From assembly GCA_023091665.1 (NCBI GenBank), contig JALJCQ010000017.1:248001-312000 (forward strand): a DNA stretch of 64,000 bases, written 5' to 3'. Both the position numbers and the translations under genes were made by a program. Shown one piece after another: positions 41,472 to 52,163 of the stretch (its first letter is position 1; each line of letters opens with the position of its first letter). Below the pieces are notes generated by a model. The model did no database searches, had not been told where the DNA came from, and saw only the letters and a list, made by a program, of their open reading frames with translations. The stretch comes from Pythium myriotylum (Eukaryota > Oomycota > Peronosporomycetes > Pythiales > Pythiaceae).

Positions 41472-43742
41472 TCATGTGGCTCGAGGTCGTTGTACTGGGT
41501 TCAAAGGCCTACGCTCAGCGATGAAGTCAATTGGAACAAATCCGTTTGTAATGCTCGATCGATCGACACAAGTGATAAGAGATTCTGGTCCGAACTTATC
41601 GTTCAGCATCTCTTTTGGGAGACTACTGCAGAACGCAGATCCGTTCATGAAAACTTTCACGTGACTTTCGTAGATCCAGTCAGGCAGAGTACGAACGGCA
41701 GTATCTTCAACGGAGAGATACTCAACTAAATCCAATCCACGTAACGGAGTCATCGGTAGCTCGAGTAGCGGGTTCTTGTTTAGCGATAATACGACGAGTG
41801 CTCGAGGCGCCCACGGTTCGCTCGACAACATATGCGAAATTTGGTTGCCGACCAAAGAAAGAAATCCCACCTTGAGTTTTGTTAGGGTCGCTGGAAATTC
41901 CAGAAGCTTGCATTTCTCGATATACAGAATCGAGAGTCCATGCCAATGCTCATGCAAGTCGTCTGGCAAAGCTGACAGATTACTGGCACTGATTTCTATG
42001 TCCAACAACTTCTCCGGAAGCTTCGTCACAAGGCCAGGCGGAAGCACTGTCATGTTTGTCCACAGCAATTGAATGTAGGAAAGACGTCTCTGTCTCTCCA
42101 CTGACATTGCTGCGTCAACTCCCCACTCCAGAATACTCGAGTTGAATATCTCAAATCCCAGTAGATTGGGGAAAGTGTGAATAATAGGTGGCACAACGAC
42201 GGCTTGACAGTGGGAGAAGATGAGCACAGCCAAAGATTCTTTGTCAAGTGTGTTCAAATCTTCTTCCGATGGGGTTGTTGTACCTGCTACATGGCAGTTA
42301 AACTCAAACACTGAGCATGCAACGCTTGTAGTGAGCCAGGGCCTCAGCACTTGCTTGCAACCGCAAGGAACGGCGTGCGAGTTGACAATTGCAGTCCGCA
42401 GCGATGATACATGTAGGCCGAGCGCGACCACTCCCCACACAATAAATGCAATATGAGTCACCTTTGAAACTGCAACGTGTCGCGCATACTGAAGAAACAC
42501 GTGCCGTGCTGACCGAACACGTGCAGAACTATCTTTCACGGTTATCTGGGAATCCAAAACGCTTGTTTTGCGCTGGTCTTCAAAAGGAAGAGGGACTCCT
42601 GCAACTTCAGCTTTAGCCGTTCGAGGCAACTTACTCAAATCTGGACCATGTGCTTGTGGGTCGCGCCTATGGAGCAGTGATCGCAGACTGCCGCAGCAAA
42701 CGAAGATGCTCCACTGTGGGAACAAAGTAAACATTGTTTCCAGCGAGTTGACGGCGAGAACTTGCTGGTGCTCATACACAAACTTCACAAATCTCACATC
42801 ATCATACAGAATCTCCTGCGAAAACTCAAGTGCAACTGGATCAAACTGATACGCGTAAGGAACGACAATAACCACCGGAACCAAGATAGATATGACCGCA
42901 TCCAGCACCAGGTCAATCGTTAGGCACGACAGCCGCTCGAGCGCTACTATTCTCTCCACAGAGAGACAATCTCGTCGGATTCCTGAACTCTGACCATCTG
43001 TTGGGAGTTGGCTACGTGTGCGTTTCAGCTTTCTCCGACACAAAAACTGCACGATCGGTGTTGACCAGCAGTTTACGATGACAATCACGGCGTAAAGATT
43101 TGTAATCCACGGAGTGATAATGAGTCGGGTCGCTGTTTGAAGCTGTAGAGTCTGCGATAGTATCTCAAAAAATTCCCTCAAGATAAGTCTCATGTCGAAG
43201 AATTCGCTCTTCACGCTGAAAAAACCGCGCCTCCCGAAGAGAGTGGGCCAAATCTTGCGCGCTTTACGAAGCAACACCACAGCCAAGTCGGACCAGACTC
43301 GCCTCCGGGAGTCCTCAGTCAAAATGGCCACTTCTGGATGTGTTTGTCGAGGACGCCACAACGACAGCACCATTTTTCGTGCTTGACCGGGGCTTTCAAA
43401 GACAAGGTCTCTGCTTCTCCAAGAGAAAGTCAACATCGAAAAAATCTTGTAGACATGAGCGACCGCTAAGGCGCTAAGGCCGAACCCCATCGGAACAAAC
43501 TGCGCTAATGCGTCAGGTCCGAGAAGTGAAGCATAATACGACATACCGGGCTCCAAAAGGAAAAAGTAGACCATCGCCATCGCCGTCAGAAAGGCTACCG
43601 ACACAATGCGAACAGACAGAATGCAGATCCAAAAGCAGCGAAACACTATGGGCGAGACATCGACGACCACTGACGGAGCTTCGTGACTGTTGCGTCTCCC
43701 TAGGCCTTGACTAGTTGGATGACGCTGGGGAGATGTTTTCAT
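41472..43742 (-). CDS. Multipass membrane/LRR protein, member 3
   Basis: 756 residues from ATG 43740-43742 (MKTSPQRHP). It has the same layout but is more diverged: MSYYASLLGPDALAQF, FSVKSEFFDMR, EILSQTLQLQTATRL, LYDDVRFVKFVYEHQQ. The second hydrophobic anchor is near 440 and the LRRs include ISASNLSALPDDL, FLSLVGNQISHML and SLNKNPLLELP. The loss of the DDIWFANMVMENQQ wording suggests relaxed or altered function. Confidence 0.8.
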   Translation of the reverse strand: MKTSPQRHPTSQGLGRRNSHEAPSVVVDVSPIVFRCFWICILSVRIVSVAFLTAMAMVYFFLLEPGMSYYASLLGPDALAQFVPMGFGLSALAVAHVYKIFSMLTFSWRSRDLVFESPGQARKMVLSLWRPRQTHPEVAILTEDSRRRVWSDLAVVLLRKARKIWPTLFGRRGFFSVKSEFFDMRLILREFFEILSQTLQLQTATRLIITPWITNLYAVIVIVNCWSTPIVQFLCRRKLKRTRSQLPTDGQSSGIRRDCLSVERIVALERLSCLTIDLVLDAVISILVPVVIVVPYAYQFDPVALEFSQEILYDDVRFVKFVYEHQQVLAVNSLETMFTLFPQWSIFVCCGSLRSLLHRRDPQAHGPDLSKLPRTAKAEVAGVPLPFEDQRKTSVLDSQITVKDSSARVRSARHVFLQYARHVAVSKVTHIAFIVWGVVALGLHVSSLRTAIVNSHAVPCGCKQVLRPWLTTSVACSVFEFNCHVAGTTTPSEEDLNTLDKESLAVLIFSHCQAVVVPPIIHTFPNLLGFEIFNSSILEWGVDAAMSVERQRRLSYIQLLWTNMTVLPPGLVTKLPEKLLDIEISASNLSALPDDLHEHWHGLSILYIEKCKLLEFPATLTKLKVGFLSLVGNQISHMLSSEPWAPRALVVLSLNKNPLLELPMTPLRGLDLVEYLSVEDTAVRTLPDWIYESHVKVFMNGSAFCSSLPKEMLNDKFGPESLITCVDRSSITNGFVPIDFIAERRPLNPVQRPRAT

Positions 43743-43893
43743 CGACTCGACTAGCTATCGCGAATGCACCGCTCTGAAATCCACCGTCTGAGCCTCCATG
43801 ATGGGTCGTGGGACTTCGAAGCTCAAAACTTTTGGACGCCAGAAATAGCTGAGTGGTCAGCAAGGAATCGCACCATCTTCACACCAAGTTTGC

Positions 43894-43927
<34 letters not shown>

Positions 43928-43956
43928 TGTCCCTTTGCAAATCTCACTGTATTTCG
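43743..43956. repeat. Intergenic gap with a 31-nt poly-C run
   Basis: Positions 43895-43925 are uninterrupted C on the plus strand (G on the transcribed sense of the array). It lies between the start of member 3 and the stop of member 4. Long homopolymers are prone to slippage and assembly error. Confidence 0.85.
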
Positions 43957-46191
43957 TCATATCAAGCGCCGCGTTTGCATGAGTACCCATGGAAACTGAC
44001 CTGATGAGGACCCACTTTCGAGCGATTGCAAGCATGCTGGAGATTCTGCCACCGGAAGCAGGGAACGTTTAGCTCTCTGACAAAATGGAGTGCTCTGGAG
44101 ACGAACTCGCGGGATGTCAGACTGAACATAGCTCGATATCCACGACGGTAACTCCGTCAGATTGGTCCACTCGAGGTCTAACAAACGAATTTTGCCTCGC
44201 CCAGAAGAAGGCATTGCCTCCAAGGGATTACTAGCGAATGAAAAGACCAAATATCCGGCTTCAACTTGAAGAGACTCTTCCAGCAGTACTCGAATGTGGT
44301 TACCAGCGAGAGATAAATCTGTCGTGCCCAGTTTGAATACTCCAACTGGAACTGTCTCCACAAATGAGTTTCCCACGTATAGAATCGACAACTTGCGCCA
44401 GATCAAGTCGATGCCAATCGGCAACTCGGATAGATTGGAGTGAGATATCTCAATATCTGTCAGGCTGGGTGGGAGCTGGTCGTGAGTCAGCGCACTAGGA
44501 AGACGCTGAATATTCACGCTAATGAGGAAGACATATCGAAGGTCTCGATGTATGTGATTGTGAAATGTGGACGCAGTCGTCCATGCAACAATTGAGGCAT
44601 TGAAAATCTCAAAGCCGATAAGACTTCGAAAACGCCTGATCACACTCGGAACTCGAAGCGTCTCGCAGTGTGACAGGATTACGATTCGCACACTTGCCTC
44701 TTCCAGATCATCGAGAGCAAACTCAGGAACGGACCCGGTGTTGTTACCTAGCCTCCAGCAATTGAACTCGACGACAGAGCACGCTACTCTTCTTGTGAAC
44801 CATGGTTGTGATTTTTGACGGCAAATCACGGACGATGAGGTTCCAATGCCATGGTGTGCATGTACGTGCAAGGCAAGAACGATCGCACCCCACAATGTGA
44901 ACGCAGACAGCGCCGTCTTGTAACCTCTGGTACTGAGCTGGTTGCTGACACTCTTTTGCGTGTCAAGTGCCTCGGACAATCGCATGGACAACATTGGCGT
45001 GAGTCGATGGTTCTCCATGGCCTCATTTGTGGAATCAACGGTATTCTCGTCCCTTGGAGATACGAGATTGCGTCGAGAGAGGCGATTTCGAACCGCGTCA
45101 CGCTTAAAGTAGGCTGGCGGGCGAACGAGCGCCTCAATGCTGAGCAAGCAACCAAAAATGCTAGAATACGCTACAACTCTGGCTGCTAAGTCGAACATGC
45201 CACCTCCCAGCATCTGCTGGCACCCCATGACGAAATTAACGAACCATACATCGTCGTACAAGTCTCGTTGATCGAAGCTGAGCAATGTCTGATCAAATGC
45301 AATCACATACGGACCAACAACTGCGAGTGGCAAAAGCATCGTGGCTCCACAACCGAGGCAAAAGTCGACACACAAGCACAGTACACGCTCGAGCGCCGGT
45401 CGCTTGCGGAGAAAGTGCTGGAGGCATGGTGTCGACCAGCAATTGATCACGATCATCGCGACGTAAGCGTGATTAATCCACGGTGTAGCAATCAGCACGC
45501 TGGAGCGATATACTTGGTACGTCTGCGTAATGACTTCAACAAACTCGCGCAAGAGAAATAACCGCTCAAAGTATCTGCTCTCGAGACCAAACAGTCCTGT
45601 ATGCGGATGGAAAAGCACGCCATGGCCACCATGAACCCAGCGCCACAGTCGTCGCTGCACTCCCACAGCTCCTTCGCTGCCATCGACACAAGTCTTGGCC
45701 GTATCGCCACTTGCGAGTCCGACGGAAGGCGAAGTGTCTGTTGCAACTTGTTCCTTCGCCTGTCGGAAGAAGACCAGTCGTCTCATGGCGATCGACGCCA
45801 ACACGATGCGTCGCGCGCGCTCCACGTGCGCGAGACCAAGCAGCGCCAAGATGACGGCGACGATCAGGAAGTGGCGCTCATCTCGTGGCGAGACGAGGTC
45901 GGCGTAGTAGAGAAGCAGCGGATGGTCGAGCGCGACGTAGAGCGCGGCGGCCGCGGCGAAGAAGGCGGCGCAGGCGACGTGCGCGAGCAGCGCGAGGCAC
46001 CAGACGACGCGGAAGCGGCGCGCGGAGACGGAGAGCGCGAGGAACGAGACGCGCGGCGGCATGGCGAGCGCCGCATATTGGGCTCGAGGTGCATGTACTA
46101 TTGATAGGGAGGGGAAGACAGCGAGACGAGTGACCATCACTCTGGCTTCCCCTACGCGAAGACGTCGCCTTGCAAGGTGGGGAGAGGTCAT
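43957..46191 (-). CDS. Multipass membrane/LRR protein, member 4
   Basis: 744 residues from the ATG at 46189-46191 (MTSPHLARR), or 726 from 46135-46137. The N-terminus is Ala-rich and GC-rich, unlike the other members: ALYVALDHPLLLYYADLVSPRDE replaces the SYYA-LLGP motif. FGLESRYFERLFLLREFVEVITQTYQVYRSSVL, LYDDVWFVNFVMGCQQ and the LRR tail (ISHSNLSELPIG, DLSLAGNHIRVL, LDLEWTNLTELPSW, STPFCQ) identify the family. The upstream region has a (GA)10-type run at about 46227-46250. Confidence 0.8.
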   Translation of the reverse strand: MTSPHLARRRLRVGEARVMVTRLAVFPSLSIVHAPRAQYAALAMPPRVSFLALSVSARRFRVVWCLALLAHVACAAFFAAAAALYVALDHPLLLYYADLVSPRDERHFLIVAVILALLGLAHVERARRIVLASIAMRRLVFFRQAKEQVATDTSPSVGLASGDTAKTCVDGSEGAVGVQRRLWRWVHGGHGVLFHPHTGLFGLESRYFERLFLLREFVEVITQTYQVYRSSVLIATPWINHAYVAMIVINCWSTPCLQHFLRKRPALERVLCLCVDFCLGCGATMLLPLAVVGPYVIAFDQTLLSFDQRDLYDDVWFVNFVMGCQQMLGGGMFDLAARVVAYSSIFGCLLSIEALVRPPAYFKRDAVRNRLSRRNLVSPRDENTVDSTNEAMENHRLTPMLSMRLSEALDTQKSVSNQLSTRGYKTALSAFTLWGAIVLALHVHAHHGIGTSSSVICRQKSQPWFTRRVACSVVEFNCWRLGNNTGSVPEFALDDLEEASVRIVILSHCETLRVPSVIRRFRSLIGFEIFNASIVAWTTASTFHNHIHRDLRYVFLISVNIQRLPSALTHDQLPPSLTDIEISHSNLSELPIGIDLIWRKLSILYVGNSFVETVPVGVFKLGTTDLSLAGNHIRVLLEESLQVEAGYLVFSFASNPLEAMPSSGRGKIRLLDLEWTNLTELPSWISSYVQSDIPRVRLQSTPFCQRAKRSLLPVAESPACLQSLESGSSSGQFPWVLMQTRRLI

Positions 46192-46335
46192 CTCTCCTGA
46201 AATGTGCGACGTGGTTCTCGTATTTGAAAGAGAGAGAGAGAGAGAGAGAGTGACCACGTTATGGAGTCACTGGCCGGCGACCGGATGTACAGGCAGCGCA
46301 TCGTCACCTGCCTACGGACAGGATGCGCAACAGGG

Positions 46336-46521
46336 CTACGATGTGGATCTCGCGTGGACGCGCAATTGAGGATTTGTTCCAGAAGACGCATTGGCTGAGT
46401 TGATCTCGTCAGCGTCGGAGTGTGAGTGTGACAAAAGCCGGCGGGCGCATGCTTCCTCTTCATTCGCAAAGAAGCTCGCAAAAAGATATTCAGTCTCATC
46501 CGGCCCGAAAAACTCGTCCAT
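46336..46521 (-). CDS. Short acidic ORF upstream of member 4
   Basis: 61 residues (MDEFFGPDETEYLFASFF, then Ser/His/Asp-rich). Its conserved-looking acidic start and position just before member 4 suggest either an upstream exon or a uORF. No homologue recognised. Confidence 0.25.
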   Translation of the reverse strand: MDEFFGPDETEYLFASFFANEEEACARRLLSHSHSDADEINSANASSGTNPQLRVHARSTS

Positions 46522-46983
46522 GCTGCTTGTTGAAGTTGTTAGTGTTGTGTTGTGGTGGCTTTGTGCTTGGAGACGGAGGCACCTACGACACCGAGCAGCT
46601 CTCCTCCAACCTGCAAAAATAGAGCATCCAATCAAAATGCTCTGAATTGTAGAGATGGAGAGTCCCGGTCAGAACGCAAGGCCGACGGGCACAAATATTC
46701 CCAAACATCCCGGACAAGTTGCGTTTGGATTGGTTTACTCATACCAGACAGATTGAGAAGCTATAAGTAGGCGAGCAATTCTACGAGTCAACAATAGCGT
46801 TGGGGGGAGGCTCTCCTCAGAGAATTGGGGCTTTGCATGCTCCTCAAAGACAGCAAGCTCAGCTCTCGAGTGGATCGTGGCTGAGTAGTTGTGGAGCCGA
46901 GAGCGGCCTCGATAAGGTATACACCTTCGCGAGGATTGGAAGACCCAACACACACAACTACGCGCTTTAGTCCGTTCTTCGCA

Positions 46984-48838
46984 ATGAAAGCCCAGATACA
47001 GACAATGACTCACCCGCGAACAACTAGTCGCCCTGACTCTACGACACTGACTTCTCTTCGAAATATCGATGTCGTGTCTCCCACTCGGCTCTGGGAAAGT
47101 GTCCAGGTTGAGTTGCAAGGCCGCTATTCGCTCCAGAGGTTCCACGAACTCATCGCGCACGCCAAGATCTCGACTGCGACCGGCAACGTGGCCGCGTTAC
47201 TCTTCACTCCACTACCAGCGCTATTCTGGCTCATACTCAACGACTCATTTCCTCTCGAGCCGCCTGATAGAGGACTGAGCCACCAAACCCTGTGGCTTTA
47301 TCTACGCCTTGTTCTGATGTCTTGCCTAAGCTCACTCTCCATCGTGGTCCAAGTTCGCGCATGTGTCCCAGCGTTGCCTCTCTCAGCAAACAGGCTATTG
47401 CTTCTCATCGTGATCCCAGCACTAGCGTCTGCTTTTTCACTTTGGGCCCAGGCGGTGCTGTGGACTTTCCCAACACCCGTCGGCTTGCTCTTGCTTGAAC
47501 CATGGTTCATTCTCTCCACGGCCTTATGTTCGTGGTGGCTGTGGAGAGGCACACTACACAACGACCCCGATACCAAAATCAAGTTTTTCCGGTTCTTGAA
47601 AGTCATCGTGGTCCATTACGCCCTGGGCGGAGCCTACGTATCGTACTATGCGGTCTTTTCAGTCGTCGGGACAGCATATCAGGCATATTTGTCCGTCTTG
47701 CTGCCAATCATCAAGTTAACATTCAAAAACATGGCGAGGAGCGGACTTTATTTCGCGGAAGATCTTGTGCCATCAGCGATCGTGATGAATATTGACGTCT
47801 TCCACATGATGTTTGTTTGCCGAACGATGCAGCAGACGCGAGGCGGCGGGAGTGTTGTATTCATTATGGCCGTCGATGTCGTTCAGTCGATCGTGGCCTA
47901 CTACGAGGTCTATAAAATCGTTCGACAAGTCAATGCGCTGGCGAAAGCGAGCATACCCGCCGATACTGCTGTCACGGCCGATGATTTGACTCTGAAACTC
48001 GACGGCATCAACTCTGCGCTGTATCTTGTTAACACGAATCCCCGTATTCGATATCACCCAACAATCGCACTGCCTCGCCACATTCAACAACAGATAGCTT
48101 CTCTGACCTCCGTGGGAACTACACCAGCGACCGGTGCGGTGAGCGACAGTGCGCCCGCTAGGATCTATCCACTCGAAACCAGCTCGCCAGAACAACTTGT
48201 CGTTCAGACGCAAGGGAGCCCTAATTATCCGGTCTCTTCTGGTGTATCAGACCTCTCGCAACTCGAACAAGCCCAATTGAAGTGTGTCGCGGGTGTGCTT
48301 AAGCTGCTTCACATGACTGAGTTTTACATACTAATCGAGTTCGTCGAGGTTGGAATCGCAACTGTCTTCGGTAGGTTTTCGTCACAATTACCTCACGTTC
48401 GCATCTAACAATCTCATATTTGCTCTTCATCCCTAAGCACTCTACGTGTTAACAATCAGTCATATGTTCAACCGTGTCTACTACTTCCAGTTGAGTGGCC
48501 AGTCGGATGAGGACCTCTACGTGATGGTGCAGCAGCTCGCACTGTACGCCGCACTAGAGTTGATCTCGTTCGTCGCACTTTGTGTTATGCTCAACCACCA
48601 TTTGCGACATCTTTCCACGGTCCAGCAACTGGCATTTGTGCTACAGAAGCACTGGGCGATCGTTGTACCTACCATGACGTTCGGGGTCTTCCTAAACGTG
48701 CTGCTCACCCTCGAACATTTCGGTGGGTCGCAATCTGTCTTTAATTTGTCGCAGTCAAGTCGAACACTGATAGCTTGTGTGGCTCCCTCAACAGGCATGG
48801 ACTTCACCTTCCGGTTCAAGTGGCTGGAGTCGACGTAG
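46984..48838 (+). CDS. Oomycete multipass membrane protein family, member 2
   Basis: Exons 46984-48370, 48438-48722, 48795-48838, with introns of 67 and 72 nt at the same codons as in member 1; 571 residues. The first ATG in the frame (MKAQIQTM) was taken as start. Shared blocks are RLWESVQVELQGRYSLQRFHEL, FPTPVGLLLLE, IKLTFKNMARSGLYF, NIDVFHMMFVCRTMQQTRG, TIALPRHIQ, HMFNRVYYFQLSGQS and the C-terminal GMDFTFRFKWLEST. There is a long Ser/Thr/Pro-rich loop before the tail. The function is unknown. It sits divergent from the TM/LRR array. Confidence 0.8.
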
Positions 48839-48992
48839 GAGGGTGTTCGGATGCTCCACCCTCACCTTAGATCCGTGTCAAAGGAGAATGCAACGATTTG
48901 CTTTTTATAGGGTTTGCAGCGCAAACCAACTAGAAAGATTCATCGAAATTGTTGTTGAAGGTGAAGTTTATTGAGCGCACCCAATGTACTAT

Positions 48993-49999
48993 CCCTTCGT
49001 TGACGGCTGATGCAAATTTACATCAGATTGGCAATTATGATGGATTTTTGAATCAAAACGTCTGAAATAGTGTGATCTACACCAAACGAGTTGTACGAGG
49101 AGATTGCCTAGATCAAGACGATTCAAACGTGGGTCGAATGTTCGAGATTGGCGCTCCCGTTGCTGAGAAATGGGTCGGGGGCCATTCAGTCACTGCCAAC
49201 CATGGATTCTCCCGACACCAACGAACCGCAAGATGTGGATGTCGAACTGTTTGCTGTCACGCGTATGCTGTTGGGAATGCGAATGACACCATCAAGCAAC
49301 GGCGAACCCAACGACGTGCAGGCCAGCAAACCAGCTCTGCTGGTGCAGCGAATGGTTCATTCAGTCCGTTTGATCCGCGATCACGAGCCGTATGTGCTGC
49401 TCCCGCCCGACTTACGACTCCAAACTCTCACACCGGCCAACGTATTTCATCTACTACTAACGTACACGGACATCGACGAGATCGTCGCCAACACGAATAT
49501 GTACGCTGCATACTCACGAGCACCGAACTGGCGCCCAGTTGACACTGGCGAGCTCCACACGTGGCTTGGTATCATTGTCTACATGGGAGTCTTCAAGGTT
49601 GCAAGGCCCCTCGAGTGTTGGAAGCAAGACCCCAGGTACCCCAAGTATCCGTCTCCGCGAGTGCGGCATCGACTACAAGAACCTACGTGACATCTGCGAG
49701 TGTGGAGTTGCCATCGTGTCGTCTTTTACCAGGCAATCACCTTCCAGAGTTCATCTCGACTCGTCTCCGGTGCTTTTTGTGTCGCTACCAAGGGCTCACC
49801 GACGACAACAAGAGTGCTGAAGATGCCCCACAGACTGCGGTCATGTGCGCCCATTGCAAGGTTGCTTTGTGCTGCAACCAAAAGCGTAATTGCTTCGCCA
49901 AATTCCACACAACGTTGTGACCCGTCTATGCAAAATGTACTTGTTTATTGTATTGGCAATCTGATGCATATTTGCATCATAAGGACCGTCAACGAAGGG
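48993..49999 (+). mobile_element. Defective piggyBac-like element
   Basis: About 1 kb. The two ends are inverted repeats of roughly 50 bp: the left reads CCCTTCGTTGACGG, then GATGCAAATTTACATCAGAT, and the right is its inverse with a small insertion. Inside are the N-terminal and C-terminal parts of a piggyBac-type transposase. CCC/GGG ends fit the superfamily, but a TTAA duplication is not evident (flanks CTAT and ATAA). Confidence 0.65.
49202..49920 (+). pseudogene. piggyBac-type transposase, internally deleted
   Basis: The N-terminal fragment (from ATG 49202, MDSPDTNEP) carries the piggyBac start domain: ANVFHLLLTYTDIDEIVANT, TWLGIIVYMGVFKVARP and a W-x-D-PRYPKYP motif. It ends at 49690. 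Another frame, from about 49735 to 49920, reads the terminal cysteine-rich domain (RCFLCRYQ, CAHCKVALCC, CFAKFH). The DDD catalytic core between them has been deleted, so the element can only move in trans. Confidence 0.75.
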
Positions 50000-50494
50000 A
50001 TAATAGCTGGAGCCCTGTGGTGCAGTTCATCGACATTACTCGAATCACTCACGGGTGCGATGATACTGGTAATAAGCCCCAGGTCGTCACTGCTGTGCGA
50101 AAACTCGCCCGTCTGTGGATGAGGCCAGACTGCAGTAGCTTCAAAGTGGCGAACGTCACGTTGGTGACTTGAATACTGTCACATTGCTGTCAACGTTTCC
50201 AATTTGTCTTGACTTATTGACGTCCCTCACATTGCCAACTGGGGCTAGTTCCGTAACCGTGGCTACGCACCCAGCCACTCTCGAGTCGTCTATCATGATG
50301 TATTACGATGCTATTGATACACTGTAGAACGGAAGACAGACACGTGAAGGACGGTCACTTTGTTTTCCGGGGAAAAAATGACGTCGACTTACAGAAATGG
50401 CGAGGTCATCGCTACTCGGAAGGAGCCGGGTATATTTTGGTTCGCGTCGAATTGTCGGTAGTCGGCCGAGAATCTAAAAGCTCCCGACATCAAA
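50000..50494. other. Gap without recognised gene
   Basis: About 500 bp between the piggyBac-like element and the broken third member of the membrane family. No feature found. Confidence 0.4.
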
Positions 50495-51400
50495 TCACTT
50501 GAAGTCGAACAAGAAGTCCATGCCTGGATCAGCCAAAAGAGATAGATATCAGCATCTGATCTCCACTGGATCATGCTTGGTACGACCCACCGAAATGTTG
50601 GAGCGTGAGCTGCACGTTCATGAAGATCCAGAACGCCGTGATCGGCACAATGATCCCCCAGTGCTTTTGCAGTACAAACGAGTTGCTGGATCGTGGAGAA
50701 ATGCTGCAGGTGGCGGTTGAAAGCGGTACACAGTGCGACGAAGGAGATCAACTCTAGTGAGGCGTACAGCGCGAGCTGTTGCACCATCTGGTGAAGATCG
50801 TCATCCGACTGGCCTCTGAGCTGGGAGTAGTAGACACGGTTGGGCATGTGGCTGATTGCCAAGACGTACAGTGCTTTAGATACAATATATGAGTTTAGTT
50901 GTTGTCAGGAAGAAATAGAGAATGATCAACGTACTGAAGATGGATGCGAGTGCGGCCTCAACAAATTCGATCAGCACGTAGAACTCGGTCATGTGAAGCA
51001 GTTTGAGCACGCTTGCAACGCATTTCAGCTGGGTTTGTTCGATCTGCGAGAGTTCTGGTGTGCTGGAAGTAGCGCTATGCCTCTCTTGTGGCTGCACCAG
51101 AACTCGACCTGTCGAATTAGTTTCGAATGGAACGACTTTACCAGCAGTACTCTCGGTCGTGGGACCATCCTCCCACGCAGTTCTCACGGAGGTAGGACCA
51201 CTTGGCTGGTTTCGATGTAGACTAGGTAATGCAAACGCTGGGTGTCCACGAACGCGAGGATCCGTATCAACGACATAGAGCGCGAAGTTGATGATATCAA
51301 GTTTCAGTTTCAAGGTCGGCTGTAGGGAGGGAATCTCGTTGCTGGCAGCAGCGATGGAGCGTTGATGATGAAATTGAGGTCTATTGGTTTGCTTATCTAG
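50495..51400 (-). pseudogene. Multipass membrane family, member 3, truncated and frameshifted
   Basis: Only the C-terminal third remains. Exon pieces are about 51400-50935, 50873-50591 and 50523-50495, with introns of 61 and 67 nt at the family positions. The first piece starts mid-protein (TLKLKLDIINFALYVVDTDPR). One base is missing near 50680, so QQL-AFV reads QQLVCTAK out of frame; the other frame continues correctly (FVLQKHW). The last exon encodes GMDFLFDFK then TGA. The upstream side abuts the 3' end of the LINE, which probably split the gene. Confidence 0.75.
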
Positions 51401-51427
51401 AAACCTATAGCCGGCGCAGGGCCTAGT

Positions 51428-52163
51428 TTAAGGATGACCTTCTCTCCAGTGGGCGATATCTCCGGGAAGGAGAGTCGCGATGTCCTGGTGGCGCCCGTTA
51501 TCAGTCGGGTGGTGCTCTTCGCTGTTGGTCTTGGTGTCCATGGCTAAATTCGCGGCAGCGTCTGCCATTTTGTTCGCAGCCCTGGGGTGACGGTCCCAAT
51601 GCTTGATGCCGAGGCCATCCGCAAGTCGTCGTGCGTGGGCGTATTTGCTTTGCAGCGTGCGGTTGAGTGGGGCCGTATATGTCCGCATCTGTCGAATGAT
51701 GGTCATGCTGTCACCGATGACCGAGAGCGGGGTCCAGGAGTGGGCCGCGGCCGCTTGGAGGCCCTTGATGAGGCCGTCGTACTCTGCTTGATTATTGGTA
51801 GTCGAGGGGTCGGGGTGGGCCGTCGCTGATGTGAAGACAACTTCAGCGTGCGCTTTGTTGGAGGTTAATTTGACCATAACCGCACCGGAGCCTCCCGGTC
51901 CCGAGTTGTCACGGGACCCGCCGTCGAAGTAGAGAAGGTAGTGCGCAGCTGGGTCCGAGGCGCGAACCGAGTTAGTGGGTGGACTCGGCGTCGCGTCGCG
52001 GATCAACTGGATTGCTGCTGCTGTGTGCGGCGTTGCTGCAGTCGCTGCGGTGCGCTTCCATCGGAGGTCGCGAAGGGAATCCTTCAGTGCATTGCAGAGG
52101 ACGGCTTCGGTGTGGGCCGGGGTCCAAATGTCTTCGACTCTGTCCAGCGACGTGCGCCATCGT
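51428..52163 (-). CDS. LINE ORF2 C-terminus: RNase H domain (out of frame with RT)
   Basis: The RNase H1 fold reads YLLYFDGGSRDNSGPGGSGAV (first catalytic Asp), NNQAEYDGLIKGLQAA (Glu), VIGDSMTIIRQM (Asp) and a terminal NKMADAAANLAMD (Asp). Upstream in the same frame the sequence stays coding (WTPAHTEAVLCNALKDSLRDLRWK). A TGA interrupts the frame about 52164. Still further upstream the same frame is again protein-like (TIDATIATQAAVNAAW) to about 52240. So it is the continuation of ORF2, separated by a frameshift near 52245-52270 and one nonsense codon. Confidence 0.8.
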
